A DNA stretch of 64,000 bases from JAAYLC01 sp035654795 (GCA_035654795.1 DASRWC010000029.1:1-64000); one strand, 5' to 3'. Positions 24,141 to 33,820 are shown, counted from the stretch's first letter. Notes: generated from the letters alone by a model not told the origin. Translations and numbers: made by a program.

Positions 24141-26882
24141 TTACGGTTTTCTATTCAAATATATCCACCCAGTTGCCTGTTGTCCATAAACGGTATCTTC
24201 TCCGTTGAGGTCAATTACGTAGAAATAAGTTCCTGTTGGAAGTTCTTTACCGTCATTGGTTTGACCTTCCCACTGATTCACATAGTTGGTTTGTTCGAAA
24301 ACTAAAGCTCCCAATCTATTGAAAATCTGCAACTTCTTAATTCCAGTTCTATCGTTCAAGAAGGTTAGGTCCAGACTATCATTAAAGCCATCTCCGTTTG
24401 GCGAGATACCTTGTGAAATGATACAATTTCCGACAGGGTAAAGTCTGACATCAACAGAATCTGTTCCTGTACATCCCCCTGAGGTAATTACTACAGTAAA
24501 TGTAGTAGTCATATTTCCTGCATCTACGCTTACTTCAATAGAATTTCCGGTTTCTCCGGCTATTTCGTTTCCATCTTTAAACCATTGGAAGGTAACGTTC
24601 TCCTCATCAGTTATTGCAGTTAAAATATGCTTTTCATTAGGACAAAGAAGTACGTCCTCACCTAGCGAAACAATAAGTCCTTCACCCGGAGATACTACAA
24701 CTGAATCTGTTGCGGAACAATTTCCTAAGGTTGCTGTTACCGAATATGTTCCAGGTTCTGTTATGAGCAGTGTTGCCTGATCAGCACCTACAATAATATT
24801 CCCATCAAGAGACCACACATAAACTGTTGCATCGGGATGTTGTCCATCGGCATTTGCATTAAGTGTGATGTCTGAATCAAAACATGCTGTAAAATCTTCT
24901 CCCAGATCTACAGAAATAGCTCCCGGCGTTACCACCACTTCATCCGTTGCGATACATCCTCCTGCATTGACCGTAACTCCGTAAGTACCTTCTTGTGTGA
25001 TTGCCAAAGTAGAGTCTGTTTCTCCGGCGATTACGTTTCCGTTTAGCGTCCACTCATATACTGTGGTACTTGGGAAGCTGCCATCAGCATTTGCATCTAG
25101 AACTACACCGTCTTCAAAACAACTTTCAAAATCAGGTCCTAGATCTACGGTAATAGCGTCTGTGGTGACGGTAATCTCATCCATTCCCACACAATATTCC
25201 ACTGTTACAGCCACACCATATACTCCGGCCTCTGTAACGGTCAAGGTAGCATCAGTAGCTCCTGAAATTACAGCTCCGTCTTTTGTCCATTCATAAGTGG
25301 CTAAGTTTGCTCCAAATGGCGGAGTAGCATCAAGAATAATTGGATCTCCCAGACAGGAGATAATATCTTCTCCAAGATCAATATCCATGGTGCCTACGCC
25401 AATATTTACTTCATCGGTTGTTTCACAATCCAGAACAGAAACTTTTACTGCATATAAACCGGGCTCAGTTACAGCCAATGTTGGAGCAGTTTCTCCTGCG
25501 ATGATATTTCCATCTTTTCTCCACTCATAAGTAAGAGCGGCGGGATTGGTATAGTTGCTGGGTGAAGCGTCTAGAATTAGCGGATCTACGAAACATGAGT
25601 CTCTATCTTCTCCCAAATCTATAATTGGCGCCTCATTGAAATCAACGGTAACCGCCTCGGTAATTGTACAAGTATCAATAGTTACCTCTACGGTATATGT
25701 TCCGGATGCGGTGACCGTAATGGAAGGCGTAGTTTCTCCCGTACTCCAGGTATAGGTGGCATTGGTAGGATCTCCATTGATGATAGTAGCAGTAATATCA
25801 TAAGAATTTACCCCACACAGTTCTTGATCTCCTCCTAAATCAACAGTAAAAGCATCAGCAGGCTTGCTTACGGTAACGGTGTCTGTAACGGTTACTTGAT
25901 CTCCGTTACAATTATTCCAAACGGCCTTAGCTGTGTAGGTAGTTACATCCTCTGTAGGACACACAGTAATGGTAGTATCTGTACCGATCACATCTCCATC
26001 GGCATTTAACCACTCAAATGTTACGTTTGAATCTCCTGCCGGCATAAATCTCCAAGCCTCATTGGTAGCAGACCAATCTCCTGTATTTCTTCCCGGTGCT
26101 GTATATCCTTGGGTTCCGGTTTGATTTTGAATACCCAATACAGCAACTCCGCTTTGCCAAGAACATCCCGAAGGACGATTTTGAACATATACTTCAATGG
26201 CATTGGTTGTTTCATAAATGATCACTTGCGAAGTGAGGCTTAGATGAGAACAGGCGCTTCCAAAATACTTAATATTCGGAAAGTTAACTACCATGGCTCT
26301 ATTTGGAGCTGTTCCGGTGACATACCAATTAATTGTTCCGGATCCAGCAACGGCAGGGTTTGTATCCATATATGGACCAAAAATGGTAGTTTTAAATAAT
26401 TCGGGGGTCGGAATAGCATCTCTTGCTCCGAATGACCATTCACAACGACCGCCTGCTGTTTGGCCGGCAATATTTGTTTCAAAGGAAATAACTGAGTTTG
26501 ATCCAATTATCATTTTGTTGTAACTCTGCCCAAAGAAGCAAAAATCAAAAGGCATGTTAATGAGAGGAGACCAAACGTCATCAGTGTTTGCTGATACGGG
26601 TGTTCCTCCTGTAAATGGGAACGGGGGGTTGTAAGGAATTGAATGAACCTCATATTCTGAGGTTTGGCCGGTATGTAAAAAATCGGCAGTAAGCTCGGTA
26701 CATGTCTCTCCACAGTCGAGAGTAACGTCTTGTCCTGCATCTACATAAGGGCTTCCCGGACCAAACTGCGCGGCCGCGCCGAAGGAAACCAAAAAAAAGC
26801 TTAGAAGCAGAAAGTTAGAGAGTCCAAAGTATTCTCGTATTTGTGGGGAATAGCTTTGAAGCGAGAGTAATAGTTTCTTCAT
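24141..26882 (-). CDS. Ig-repeat surface protein with T9SS type B (gliding-motility) C-terminal domain
   Basis: A 913-residue secreted protein. The signal peptide is preceded by a long n-region (hydrophobic core about residues 24-36, ending AAAQ). Residues about 50-275 form a globular domain with paired Cys residues (FDFCFFG, GGRCEWSFG, GSACSHL) that I cannot name with certainty. From about 335 to 815 come roughly six Ig/PKD-like repeats of about 80 residues, each with a DLGED/DLGPD start, a conserved Cys, YEWxxDG(N/A)xIxG and GxYxVxV. Residues 820-913 are the CHU_C/type B sorting domain (SPNGDGFND, IFNRLGALVFE, LPTGTYFYVI). It is the first gene of a three-gene unit with PorP/SprF and OmpA-family proteins, behind a recognisable promoter. 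Confidence 0.92.
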   Translation of the reverse strand: MKKLLLSLQSYSPQIREYFGLSNFLLLSFFLVSFGAAAQFGPGSPYVDAGQDVTLDCGETCTELTADFLHTGQTSEYEVHSIPYNPPFPFTGGTPVSANTDDVWSPLINMPFDFCFFGQSYNKMIIGSNSVISFETNIAGQTAGGRCEWSFGARDAIPTPELFKTTIFGPYMDTNPAVAGSGTINWYVTGTAPNRAMVVNFPNIKYFGSACSHLSLTSQVIIYETTNAIEVYVQNRPSGCSWQSGVAVLGIQNQTGTQGYTAPGRNTGDWSATNEAWRFMPAGDSNVTFEWLNADGDVIGTDTTITVCPTEDVTTYTAKAVWNNCNGDQVTVTDTVTVSKPADAFTVDLGGDQELCGVNSYDITATIINGDPTNATYTWSTGETTPSITVTASGTYTVEVTIDTCTITEAVTVDFNEAPIIDLGEDRDSCFVDPLILDASPSNYTNPAALTYEWRKDGNIIAGETAPTLAVTEPGLYAVKVSVLDCETTDEVNIGVGTMDIDLGEDIISCLGDPIILDATPPFGANLATYEWTKDGAVISGATDATLTVTEAGVYGVAVTVEYCVGMDEITVTTDAITVDLGPDFESCFEDGVVLDANADGSFPSTTVYEWTLNGNVIAGETDSTLAITQEGTYGVTVNAGGCIATDEVVVTPGAISVDLGEDFTACFDSDITLNANADGQHPDATVYVWSLDGNIIVGADQATLLITEPGTYSVTATLGNCSATDSVVVSPGEGLIVSLGEDVLLCPNEKHILTAITDEENVTFQWFKDGNEIAGETGNSIEVSVDAGNMTTTFTVVITSGGCTGTDSVDVRLYPVGNCIISQGISPNGDGFNDSLDLTFLNDRTGIKKLQIFNRLGALVFEQTNYVNQWEGQTNDGKELPTGTYFYVIDLNGEDTVYGQQATGWIYLNRKP

Positions 26883-26926
26883 AAAACATTTATTGGAGTT
26901 ATTTAACGTGTTAAAAATTTAACAGC

Positions 26927-26956
26927 GAAATATATGAAAAAATTAAATTAAACCAA
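26927..26956 (-). promoter_or_regulatory. probable promoter of the type B cargo / PorP / OmpA unit
   Basis: Minus strand: TTG (26954-26956), a 19-base AT-rich spacer, then TATATTTC (26927-26934), one mismatch to TAnnTTTG. Leader of about 40 bases to the ATG at 26882. Confidence 0.5.
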
Positions 26957-27058
26957 CCGAAATGGAAACGGATTAACTTTTGACATCTTTCTTAAAGGAT
27001 TTTAACCTTTTCACCACGAGACGTAAATTGTTTTCTATTTTTGTAGATATTATTTGCT

Positions 27059-28276
27059 ATGATAGAAGAAACGAACATATCCTACGAAAAGAGTGTCTTA
27101 ATCGGATTAATAACTCCATTCCAAGATGAGGCTACCAGTGAGGAATATCTTGACGAATTGGAATTTTTGGCCTTCACTGCGGGCGGTGAAGTTTTGAAAC
27201 GATTTATCCAAAAAATTGACGTGCCGAATCCTAAAACTTTTATCGGAAGCGGAAAACTTGAGGAAGTAAGAATATTTGTTGAGGAACATCAAGTGGATAC
27301 CGCCATTTTTGACGACGAACTATCCCCGGCACAACAGAAAAACATTGAGAAAATACTGCATTGCAAAGTAGTGGATCGAACGAATTTGATTCTCGACATT
27401 TTTGCACAGCGAGCCCAAACCAGTTATGCTCGAACTCAAGTGGAGCTTGCACAGTATGAATATCTTCTCCCTCGACTTGCGGGAATGTGGACTCACTTAG
27501 AGCGCCAAAGAGGAGGAATAGGAATGCGTGGTCCGGGAGAACGCGAAATAGAAACAGACCGAAGGATTGTTCGAGACCGTATAGCCCTTTTAAAAGACCG
27601 CTTAAAAAAGATTGACCGCCAGATGGAAGTACAGCGCGGAAATCGTGGTGCCTTAGTGAGAGTGGCATTAGTGGGATATACAAACGTAGGGAAATCTACC
27701 CTAATGAATGTATTGAGTAAAAGCGAGGTGTTTGCCGAGAATAAACTGTTTGCTACACTAGATACCACCGTTCGGAAGGTGGTGATCGGCAATCTGCCCT
27801 TTCTTTTGACAGACACTGTGGGCTTTATCAGAAAATTGCCTACGCAACTCGTCGAATCTTTTAAAAGCACGCTTGACGAGGTTCGCGAGGCTGATCTACT
27901 CCTACATGTTGTAGATATTTCTCATCCATCTTTTGAACACCATATTGAGTCTGTAAACAGCACATTAAAAGAAATTGGGGTTTCAGACAAACCGACCATC
28001 ATGGTCTTTAATAAGATCGATGCTTACGAACCTGAAGAAATCAAGGAAAATGACTTGGTAACCGAACGTACCTCTGCGCATTATTCACTGGCTGAATGGC
28101 AACAAACTTGGATGGCAAGAGTTGACGGAGACGCTGTTTTTATTTCTGCCTTAAATAAAGAAAATATCCAAGAGTTCCGGCACATGGTTTATGACCGGGT
28201 TAAGGATATTCATGTAACACGTTTTCCTTACAACAATTTCTTATTTGAATATTATGAAGACGACAAGGAAGAGTGA
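27059..28276 (+). CDS. hflX: ribosome-associated GTPase HflX
   Basis: Splits or rescues stalled and hibernating 70S ribosomes using GTP. The 405-residue protein has the HflX N-terminal domain (FIGSGKLEEVR, VDTAIFDDELSPAQQKNIEK, VVDRTNLILDIFAQRAQT), the Gly-rich linker QRGGIGMRGPGERE followed by a coiled helix, and the G domain: G1 GYTNVGKST, G3 DTVGFIRKLP, G4 NKID. It stands alone on + between two minus-strand units and converges on the acyl-CoA dehydrogenase gene with no clear terminator in the 66-base gap. Confidence 0.96.
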   Translation: MIEETNISYEKSVLIGLITPFQDEATSEEYLDELEFLAFTAGGEVLKRFIQKIDVPNPKTFIGSGKLEEVRIFVEEHQVDTAIFDDELSPAQQKNIEKILHCKVVDRTNLILDIFAQRAQTSYARTQVELAQYEYLLPRLAGMWTHLERQRGGIGMRGPGEREIETDRRIVRDRIALLKDRLKKIDRQMEVQRGNRGALVRVALVGYTNVGKSTLMNVLSKSEVFAENKLFATLDTTVRKVVIGNLPFLLTDTVGFIRKLPTQLVESFKSTLDEVREADLLLHVVDISHPSFEHHIESVNSTLKEIGVSDKPTIMVFNKIDAYEPEEIKENDLVTERTSAHYSLAEWQQTWMARVDGDAVFISALNKENIQEFRHMVYDRVKDIHVTRFPYNNFLFEYYEDDKEE

Positions 28277-28342
28277 GAATTCAAACCGGAGATCGAGAGA
28301 AAACCTCTGCAGACGCTATAAAACTAATTATGAGAATCTTTA

Positions 28343-29704
28343 TTATATAAAAGCGCTATAGCCGGTGATGGCTCGGCCTACGATTAAAGAATTAATTTCT
28401 TTGGTTCCTTCATAACTATAAATCGCCTCTGCATCGGCAACAAATCTGGCTACGTCATATTCTAAGAGAATTCCGTTTCCGCCCATCACTTCCCGTGCGC
28501 TACGAACGACATCTCTGGTTCGCATACTGCAAAAAACTTTAGCAAGAGAAGCATGTTCATCCGTAAGTAAACCTTCATCCTGCAATTCAGATAAACGATA
28601 ACAAAGCGTCTGCATAGCAGTAAGATTGGAAACCATTTCTACAAGGTGGTTTTGTACCAATTGAAAAGCGGCAATAGCCTTACCGAATTGCTCCCTTTTT
28701 CGCGTATATTTCAAGGCACTCTCATATGCTCCTCGTGCACAACCCACTGCTTGCCAAGCCACTGCGGCTCTTGTCATTTTCAGAACACGAGCGGTATCCT
28801 TAAAAGATTCGCATCTTTGCAGGCGATCTGCCTCAGGTATTTTACAATTGGTGAGCGTAATAAGCGCATTTTCCACTGTCCGAAGCGCCATTTTGTGTTG
28901 CATTTTTTCTGCCTTGAATCCCGGTGTATTTTTTCGCACCATGAAACCTTTAACCGAATTATTTTCATCGCTCGCCCAAATTATCACCACATCTGCAAAG
29001 GTGGCATTCCCAATCCATTTTTTTTGACCGTTTAAAACCCAATGATCTCCTTCTTTTCTACATGTAGTTCCTAACCCTCCTGCTACAGCCGAACCAACAT
29101 CGGGCTCGGTTAAACCAAAAGCTCCGATGCATTCCATTCGCGCCATTTTTGGAAGCCACTCCTTCTTTTGTTCTTCACTTCCACACAAATAAATAGAACC
29201 CATAGCTAAGCCGCTGTGCACACCGAAAAAAGTAGAAACCGAAACATCTACCCGTGCCATTTCCATTGCTATAATTCCTTGAAGCACATGCGATGCTGTT
29301 GTAGATCCGTATCCCTTATAATTTAGCGCACAGATATCGAGTTCAGCCATTTTGGGAATGATTTGGAAAGGAAACTCACCCCTGTTCCAATAATCGTTTG
29401 CAATGGGTCTGATTTCATCCTCCATAAAATTCCTAACCTTTAGTTGCAACTCTCGTTCCTCTTGATTTAATTGTAGTGCCAGATTGTAGAAATCCCCGTC
29501 TATGGCCGGAAGCTTGTGCTGACCCTTTTTCCTTTTCTTATGCTTTAGCATCTTCATCAAGCTTTCCAGCTCTCGGTCATCCAATTCTCCAACCGTCTTC
29601 ATCACTTCGGAAAGATCTATTTTTTGCGAAATTCCGGAAAGCGTATCCAGATCAATATCCTTCAACAGACGGAAAGTTTGTTTAATTTTCGAAAGAAGAG
29701 TCAT
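28343..29704 (-). CDS. acyl-CoA dehydrogenase, glutaryl-CoA dehydrogenase-like
   Basis: FAD flavoprotein that introduces a 2,3-double bond into an acyl-CoA. Residues about 70-453 are the catalytic fold: GAFGLTEPDVGS (FAD/substrate loop), WVLNGQKKWIGNA, REQFGKAIAAFQLVQ and GGNGILLEYDVARFVADAEAIYSYEGTKEI, where the Glu of YEGT is the catalytic base position. The YEGT...LIVGRAITGYSAF ending is closest to glutaryl-CoA dehydrogenases and plant ACX4-type enzymes; the substrate is not certain. An unusual N-terminal extension of about 65 residues (LDTLSGISQKIDLSE, MKMLKHKKRKKGQHK) is predicted helical and basic. ATG 29704 is preferred; 29731 is nine codons upstream. Confidence 0.88.
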   Translation of the reverse strand: MTLLSKIKQTFRLLKDIDLDTLSGISQKIDLSEVMKTVGELDDRELESLMKMLKHKKRKKGQHKLPAIDGDFYNLALQLNQEERELQLKVRNFMEDEIRPIANDYWNRGEFPFQIIPKMAELDICALNYKGYGSTTASHVLQGIIAMEMARVDVSVSTFFGVHSGLAMGSIYLCGSEEQKKEWLPKMARMECIGAFGLTEPDVGSAVAGGLGTTCRKEGDHWVLNGQKKWIGNATFADVVIIWASDENNSVKGFMVRKNTPGFKAEKMQHKMALRTVENALITLTNCKIPEADRLQRCESFKDTARVLKMTRAAVAWQAVGCARGAYESALKYTRKREQFGKAIAAFQLVQNHLVEMVSNLTAMQTLCYRLSELQDEGLLTDEHASLAKVFCSMRTRDVVRSAREVMGGNGILLEYDVARFVADAEAIYSYEGTKEINSLIVGRAITGYSAFI

Positions 29705-29782
29705 AGTAAAAGGTTTTTCTAAAAATACCAAAAGGAAAAACCCAATGCTTCTAAGGTAACGTTAAAAAACAGATCCGGTTAT

Positions 29783-31141
29783 CTAGGTAAACAAATGGCG
29801 GACGAGGTCATGCACTTTAGAAACGCGAATAATATCTATTCCATACCCCGCTTTAGGAATTTTACTGTGTTTTGAGATTACAATGGAGGTAAAACCCAAT
29901 TTCTCCGCTTCCGAAATACGTTGTTCTACCCTTATAACAGGTCTCACCTCTCCTGCCAATCCCACCTCACCGGCAAAGCATGTGCGCTTATCAATGGCCA
30001 CATCAATATTAGAAGATAAAACTGCTGCTACCACCGCCAAATCTATAGCAGGATCTATAATATTTATTCCTCCGGTTATATTTAAAAAAACGTCTTTAGA
30101 AGCCAGTTTAAATCCCACTCTTTTTTCCAGCACAGCAAGGATCATATTGAGTCGCTTTACATTATATCCGGTGGTACTTCTTTGAGGCATCCCATAGACT
30201 GCACTACTCACCAGGGCCTGAATTTCTATTAATAAGGGTCGCATCCCCTCTATTGTTGCGGCGATGGCTGTGCCACTGAGACCCTCTTCATTTCTGGAAA
30301 TGAGAATTTCTGAAGGATTAGAAACTTCACGTAAGCCGTCCCCCCGCATTTCATAGATTCCCAATTCACTCGTACTTCCAAATCGGTTTTTATGCGCCCT
30401 GAGTAATCTATACAAGTGGCTTCGGTCTCCTTCAAATTGCAAGACGGTATCCACCATGTGTTCCAATATTTTAGGTCCCGCAATATTTCCGTCTTTTGTT
30501 ATATGACCGATAAGAATAACCGGAGTGGCAGTTTCTTTGGCAAATTTAATCAACTCCGATGCGGTTTCCCTTATCTGCGATATACTGCCGGCAGTGCTCT
30601 CAATAGTTTCGGTATGCAAGGTTTGGATGGAATCAATAATAACCACATCGGGCTCTATTTCTTCGATTATTCTGAAAATATGCTGTGTTTTCGTTTCAGT
30701 AAGAATATAGCAGTTTTCGGAACTGGGATGGATTCGTTCTGCTCTCATCTTGATCTGTTGGGCACTTTCCTCGCCCGAAACGTACAGCACTTTGTATGGC
30801 AGTTTCAGCGCAAGCTGCAGCATCAGTGTACTTTTCCCTATACCCGGTTCACCCCCCAACAAGGTCAAAGATCCGGGCACTAATCCTCCACCCAGGACCC
30901 GATTCAATTCCTCATTTAAGGTGTCCAAGCGCCGGTGCGTTTCTTTTGGAATTTCAGAAATACGTTGGGGTACGGCAACTTTGGTTACACCTGAAGACAC
31001 TCTCCAAGAAGATTTCTCTTCCTTTTGGATCACTTCTTCGGCAATAGTATTCCACTGCTTGCACGAGGTACATTGACCTTGCCATTTTGCATATTGTGCC
31101 CCACAGCTTTGACAGAAGAAGGTTGTTTTAATTTTTGCCAA
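29783..31141 (-). CDS. radA: DNA repair protein RadA
   Basis: A DnaB-like/RecA-like motor that helps extend recombination intermediates. The 452-residue protein has the N-terminal zinc finger (Cys10, Cys13, Cys24, Cys27), Walker A GGEPGIGKST, Walker B VVIIDSIQT, the RadA-specific KNRFGSTSELGIYEM motif and a C-terminal Lon-protease-like domain (about residues 290-452, without proteolytic residues recognised). Full length. It is followed on the same strand by the acyl-CoA dehydrogenase gene (78 bases to its chosen start), and preceded by the esterase-like gene (40 bases). Confidence 0.96.
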   Translation of the reverse strand: MAKIKTTFFCQSCGAQYAKWQGQCTSCKQWNTIAEEVIQKEEKSSWRVSSGVTKVAVPQRISEIPKETHRRLDTLNEELNRVLGGGLVPGSLTLLGGEPGIGKSTLMLQLALKLPYKVLYVSGEESAQQIKMRAERIHPSSENCYILTETKTQHIFRIIEEIEPDVVIIDSIQTLHTETIESTAGSISQIRETASELIKFAKETATPVILIGHITKDGNIAGPKILEHMVDTVLQFEGDRSHLYRLLRAHKNRFGSTSELGIYEMRGDGLREVSNPSEILISRNEEGLSGTAIAATIEGMRPLLIEIQALVSSAVYGMPQRSTTGYNVKRLNMILAVLEKRVGFKLASKDVFLNITGGINIIDPAIDLAVVAAVLSSNIDVAIDKRTCFAGEVGLAGEVRPVIRVEQRISEAEKLGFTSIVISKHSKIPKAGYGIDIIRVSKVHDLVRHLFT

Positions 31142-31181
31142 CAGGAATTATTTTTGAATAACCAAAAGTAATCAAATTGAA

Positions 31182-32315
31182 TTATTTCAGAGCGTCGGCA
31201 CGATCCAGTAACAGATCTACTGTAATAAAATCTACTTCTTCTTTTCCAAAGGAATTCCTATAGGTATGTACCGCCTTTTTGATGTTGCCGTTCTCCTCAT
31301 AAGATCTCCCCAGATAGTAATCTCCTATTAATTTTTCAGGATACTGTTTCTGCGCCAGCTTTCCTATTTTTTCGAGTTCGTCCCATTCCTTTCGTTTTTC
31401 GGCTGCTGTGCCTACAGCTAAAAAGTCATTGATGCGGATTTTATCATCCAATCCGAAAAGATTTTTGATGATGGCATATTTTTCCGTTAAGAAATCATAC
31501 ATGGGTGTTTTTGTGGTCATCAACACTTCAGAAAATTCCTTTTTTGTAATGGGTCTGTACACCGAAAATATTTTCTCCAATGCGTTGGGAATTCCTCGGC
31601 TCACTAAGGTATAGTGACTTGCATCCGGGAAGCTGTCAAAATAGTAGTGGAAATTATCAGAAGTGAGGGCAGCAAGTCTGGCATGAAGAGCTTCGGCATC
31701 GTCTCTTAATTTCGGTATATCTTCAGAACCGGTTGCAATGTAATAAAAGGTTTTTTGTTTCACCTCCGGAAGCCGTGCTGCAATACGTTGGTCTAATGTA
31801 GGGGCCAGATCCGGACTCAAAACGATATATCCGTTAAAAAGAACCGGATTTTTGAAAAGGTAATAATTTATAAAATTGGCTGATACATCGTGGCCTACGG
31901 CAATAATGAACTTGGCAGTGCGGTATTTTTTATCAACATAAGGAAGGAGTTCCATCCCGATAAATTCAAAAAACTTGGCTCCGGTTCCACCGGGCATAAA
32001 ATGCTGATCATCATAAGCACAATCGGTGTGCCTGTTTGCTCCTTGCATGATTCCTACCACAATGGCCTCAGGGATGTCTTCCCAATAGCTTAAATAATCC
32101 ACATTACCAGCCACGGGCTCAAATAAATAATCGGCATCAAAGACCAGAACTATGGGATATCTTTTATCCTTATTTTTTTCGTAGTTTCTCGGGAGCTGGA
32201 TTTTAATCCTTCTGGTGTCTCCCATTTTTTTAGAGTCAATTTCTTCATATATGGTTTGACCGCAAATGAAGTGAGCAACTAAAAGAAATATAGAAAATAA
32301 TAACAATTTTCTCAT
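31182..32315 (-). CDS. exported esterase D/Fes-like alpha/beta-hydrolase homologue, nucleophile Ser replaced
   Basis: A 377-residue exported protein: signal peptide 1-19 (ending ICGQ), an alpha/beta-hydrolase domain of the esterase D/enterochelin-esterase type (RRIKIQLPRNYEKNKDKRYPIVLVFDADYLF, then the nucleophile-elbow region and the conserved SPDLAP), and a C-terminal TPR-like tail (about 300-377, IGDYYLGRSYEENGNIKKAVHTYR). In active relatives the elbow reads GxSxGG; here it is GHDVS at 141-145, with Asp143 in the nucleophile place. Ordinary serine-esterase activity is therefore doubtful; a binding role or an unusual mechanism is possible. It lies upstream of radA on the same strand. Confidence 0.7.
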   Translation of the reverse strand: MRKLLLFSIFLLVAHFICGQTIYEEIDSKKMGDTRRIKIQLPRNYEKNKDKRYPIVLVFDADYLFEPVAGNVDYLSYWEDIPEAIVVGIMQGANRHTDCAYDDQHFMPGGTGAKFFEFIGMELLPYVDKKYRTAKFIIAVGHDVSANFINYYLFKNPVLFNGYIVLSPDLAPTLDQRIAARLPEVKQKTFYYIATGSEDIPKLRDDAEALHARLAALTSDNFHYYFDSFPDASHYTLVSRGIPNALEKIFSVYRPITKKEFSEVLMTTKTPMYDFLTEKYAIIKNLFGLDDKIRINDFLAVGTAAEKRKEWDELEKIGKLAQKQYPEKLIGDYYLGRSYEENGNIKKAVHTYRNSFGKEEVDFITVDLLLDRADALK

Positions 32316-32490
32316 GGCAGGTTAGTTTTTATAGAGGTTTTCAATTACAGAATGTTAAAGTTCCTTAATTGAGGGCAAAAGATAATAAAATTATCTAAAA
32401 ATTATGAGGTTTAGATCAGCAGAGATTACAATTTAATTCCAAGAATGCTTTTTGGAGCGGCAAGTTTCCTAAAAATAAGAGACGGCAAAC

Positions 32491-33459
32491 CTATTTCCGG
32501 ATCTGCCTGTTGTATGCCGGCAATATCATAAGCGAAACAACGCCAATAACCAATAAGGATAGAATATTTGAAGTCCAGATGATCCAGCCGATGGCGACCC
32601 CCGCAGTTTTGGCTACTCCAAAAATAAAAAGAATCCCCGCCATGGCTGCCGGATAAGTTCCAAATCCGTTGTGGGTGAAAGTGAGTGTGAAACTACCTAC
32701 CACAAAAGAAATAATCACTATACCAATTGGGAGAACTCCCGTGTCCGGCAATGATCTTAAGGCTGCATAAAAAGAAAGTACGTAAAGCACCCAAATGGCG
32801 AGAGATAGAAGAACAAATCCGGTCTTTCTTTTCATTCTCAAAATACTAAAGAGTCCTTCTTTTAATCCGAAAACAAAATTCTTTATTTTCCTGTTTATCT
32901 TCGACTTGGAAAAAATGATATAAAGAGGAATTGCCAGGGCAATCGCTCCAATCGCAATTAAAATTTTCACTAATAAAGATGCAGGAATGGTGCCGAGAAT
33001 ATATTCATAGAGAATATGATACTCCAAAACAACGGCTACCGTTGTAAAAAAGAGCAGGAAAAGCAGGTCAATTACCCGTTCGGCAATAATGGTTCCAAAA
33101 CTTTTCTGAAAAGGCACATCTTCATACTTATCCAGCACAACAGCACGCGATACTTCTCCACTTCTGGGGATGAAAATATTGAAAAGGTATCCTACTGAAA
33201 CAGCTAAGAAATTATTCAGAAGTCGCGGACGGTAACCCATAGGTTCCAATAAATATCCCCATCTATAAGCTCTTGTGATATGACTGATTAAACTCAAAAA
33301 AACGGATAATAAAACATATCCGTAATCTGCTTTTGAGAAATAGGCTTTTGTCTCACTCAGCTGTTCCGGTGAAAAGGATTGGAAAATGTACCATATCAAA
33401 AAGATCCCAAGGCCGAGAGGGAGAATTATCTGTAGAGCTTTTGATATGTTTTTGTTCAA
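32491..33459 (-). CDS. flippase-like integral membrane protein (UPF0104/AglD family)
   Basis: A 322-residue membrane protein with about eight hydrophobic segments. The family pattern is clear: SHITRAYRWGYLLEPMGYRPR, FLAVSVGYLFNIFIPRSGEVSRAVVLDKYEDVPFQKSFGTIIAERVIDLL and GFGTYPAAMAGILFIFGV. This is the lysylphosphatidylglycerol synthase membrane-region family (PF03706) without the synthetase domain; related proteins are thought to move lipids across the membrane, but the substrate here is unknown. It starts one base after the panD stop and is probably co-transcribed with panC and panD. Confidence 0.85.
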   Translation of the reverse strand: MNKNISKALQIILPLGLGIFLIWYIFQSFSPEQLSETKAYFSKADYGYVLLSVFLSLISHITRAYRWGYLLEPMGYRPRLLNNFLAVSVGYLFNIFIPRSGEVSRAVVLDKYEDVPFQKSFGTIIAERVIDLLFLLFFTTVAVVLEYHILYEYILGTIPASLLVKILIAIGAIALAIPLYIIFSKSKINRKIKNFVFGLKEGLFSILRMKRKTGFVLLSLAIWVLYVLSFYAALRSLPDTGVLPIGIVIISFVVGSFTLTFTHNGFGTYPAAMAGILFIFGVAKTAGVAIGWIIWTSNILSLLVIGVVSLMILPAYNRQIRK

Positions 33460-33810
33460 TTATTTCAACAGGTTTGTCTCTTCGTCGGGGAAAACCAAAG
33501 CAGGTTTAAAAGTTTTAGCTTCTTCTGCATCCATAAGGGCATAAGTAATGAGGATAAGAATATCACCCGGTGCTACTTTCCTTGCTGCAGCTCCATTCAA
33601 GGTGATTTCTCCGCTACCCCGAGGGCCGGGAATTACGTAAGTTTCAAGGCGTTCTCCGTTATTGTTGTTCACTATCTGAACTTTTTCTCCTTCAATAATA
33701 TTGGCCGCATCCATCAGATCTTCATCAATCGTAATACTGCCGATATAATTTAAATCGGCTCCGGTTACTTTAACGCGATGAATCTTAGATTTAACAACGT
33801 GTAACAACAT
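33460..33810 (-). CDS. panD: aspartate 1-decarboxylase (pyruvoyl enzyme precursor)
   Basis: Makes beta-alanine from aspartate for pantothenate and CoA synthesis. The precursor cleaves itself between Gly24 and Ser25 (LNYIGSITID), Ser25 becoming the pyruvoyl group. KSKIHRVKVTGADL and LNGAAARKVAPGDILIL are family motifs. I choose ATG 33810 (116 residues), because it places the cleavage at exactly 24/25 as in the E. coli enzyme; ATG 33819 three codons upstream, one base after panC, is also possible. No panZ maturation factor is present in the window. Confidence 0.95.
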   Translation of the reverse strand: MLLHVVKSKIHRVKVTGADLNYIGSITIDEDLMDAANIIEGEKVQIVNNNNGERLETYVIPGPRGSGEITLNGAAARKVAPGDILILITYALMDAEEAKTFKPALVFPDEETNLLK

Positions 33811-33820
33811 AGGTTTCATT

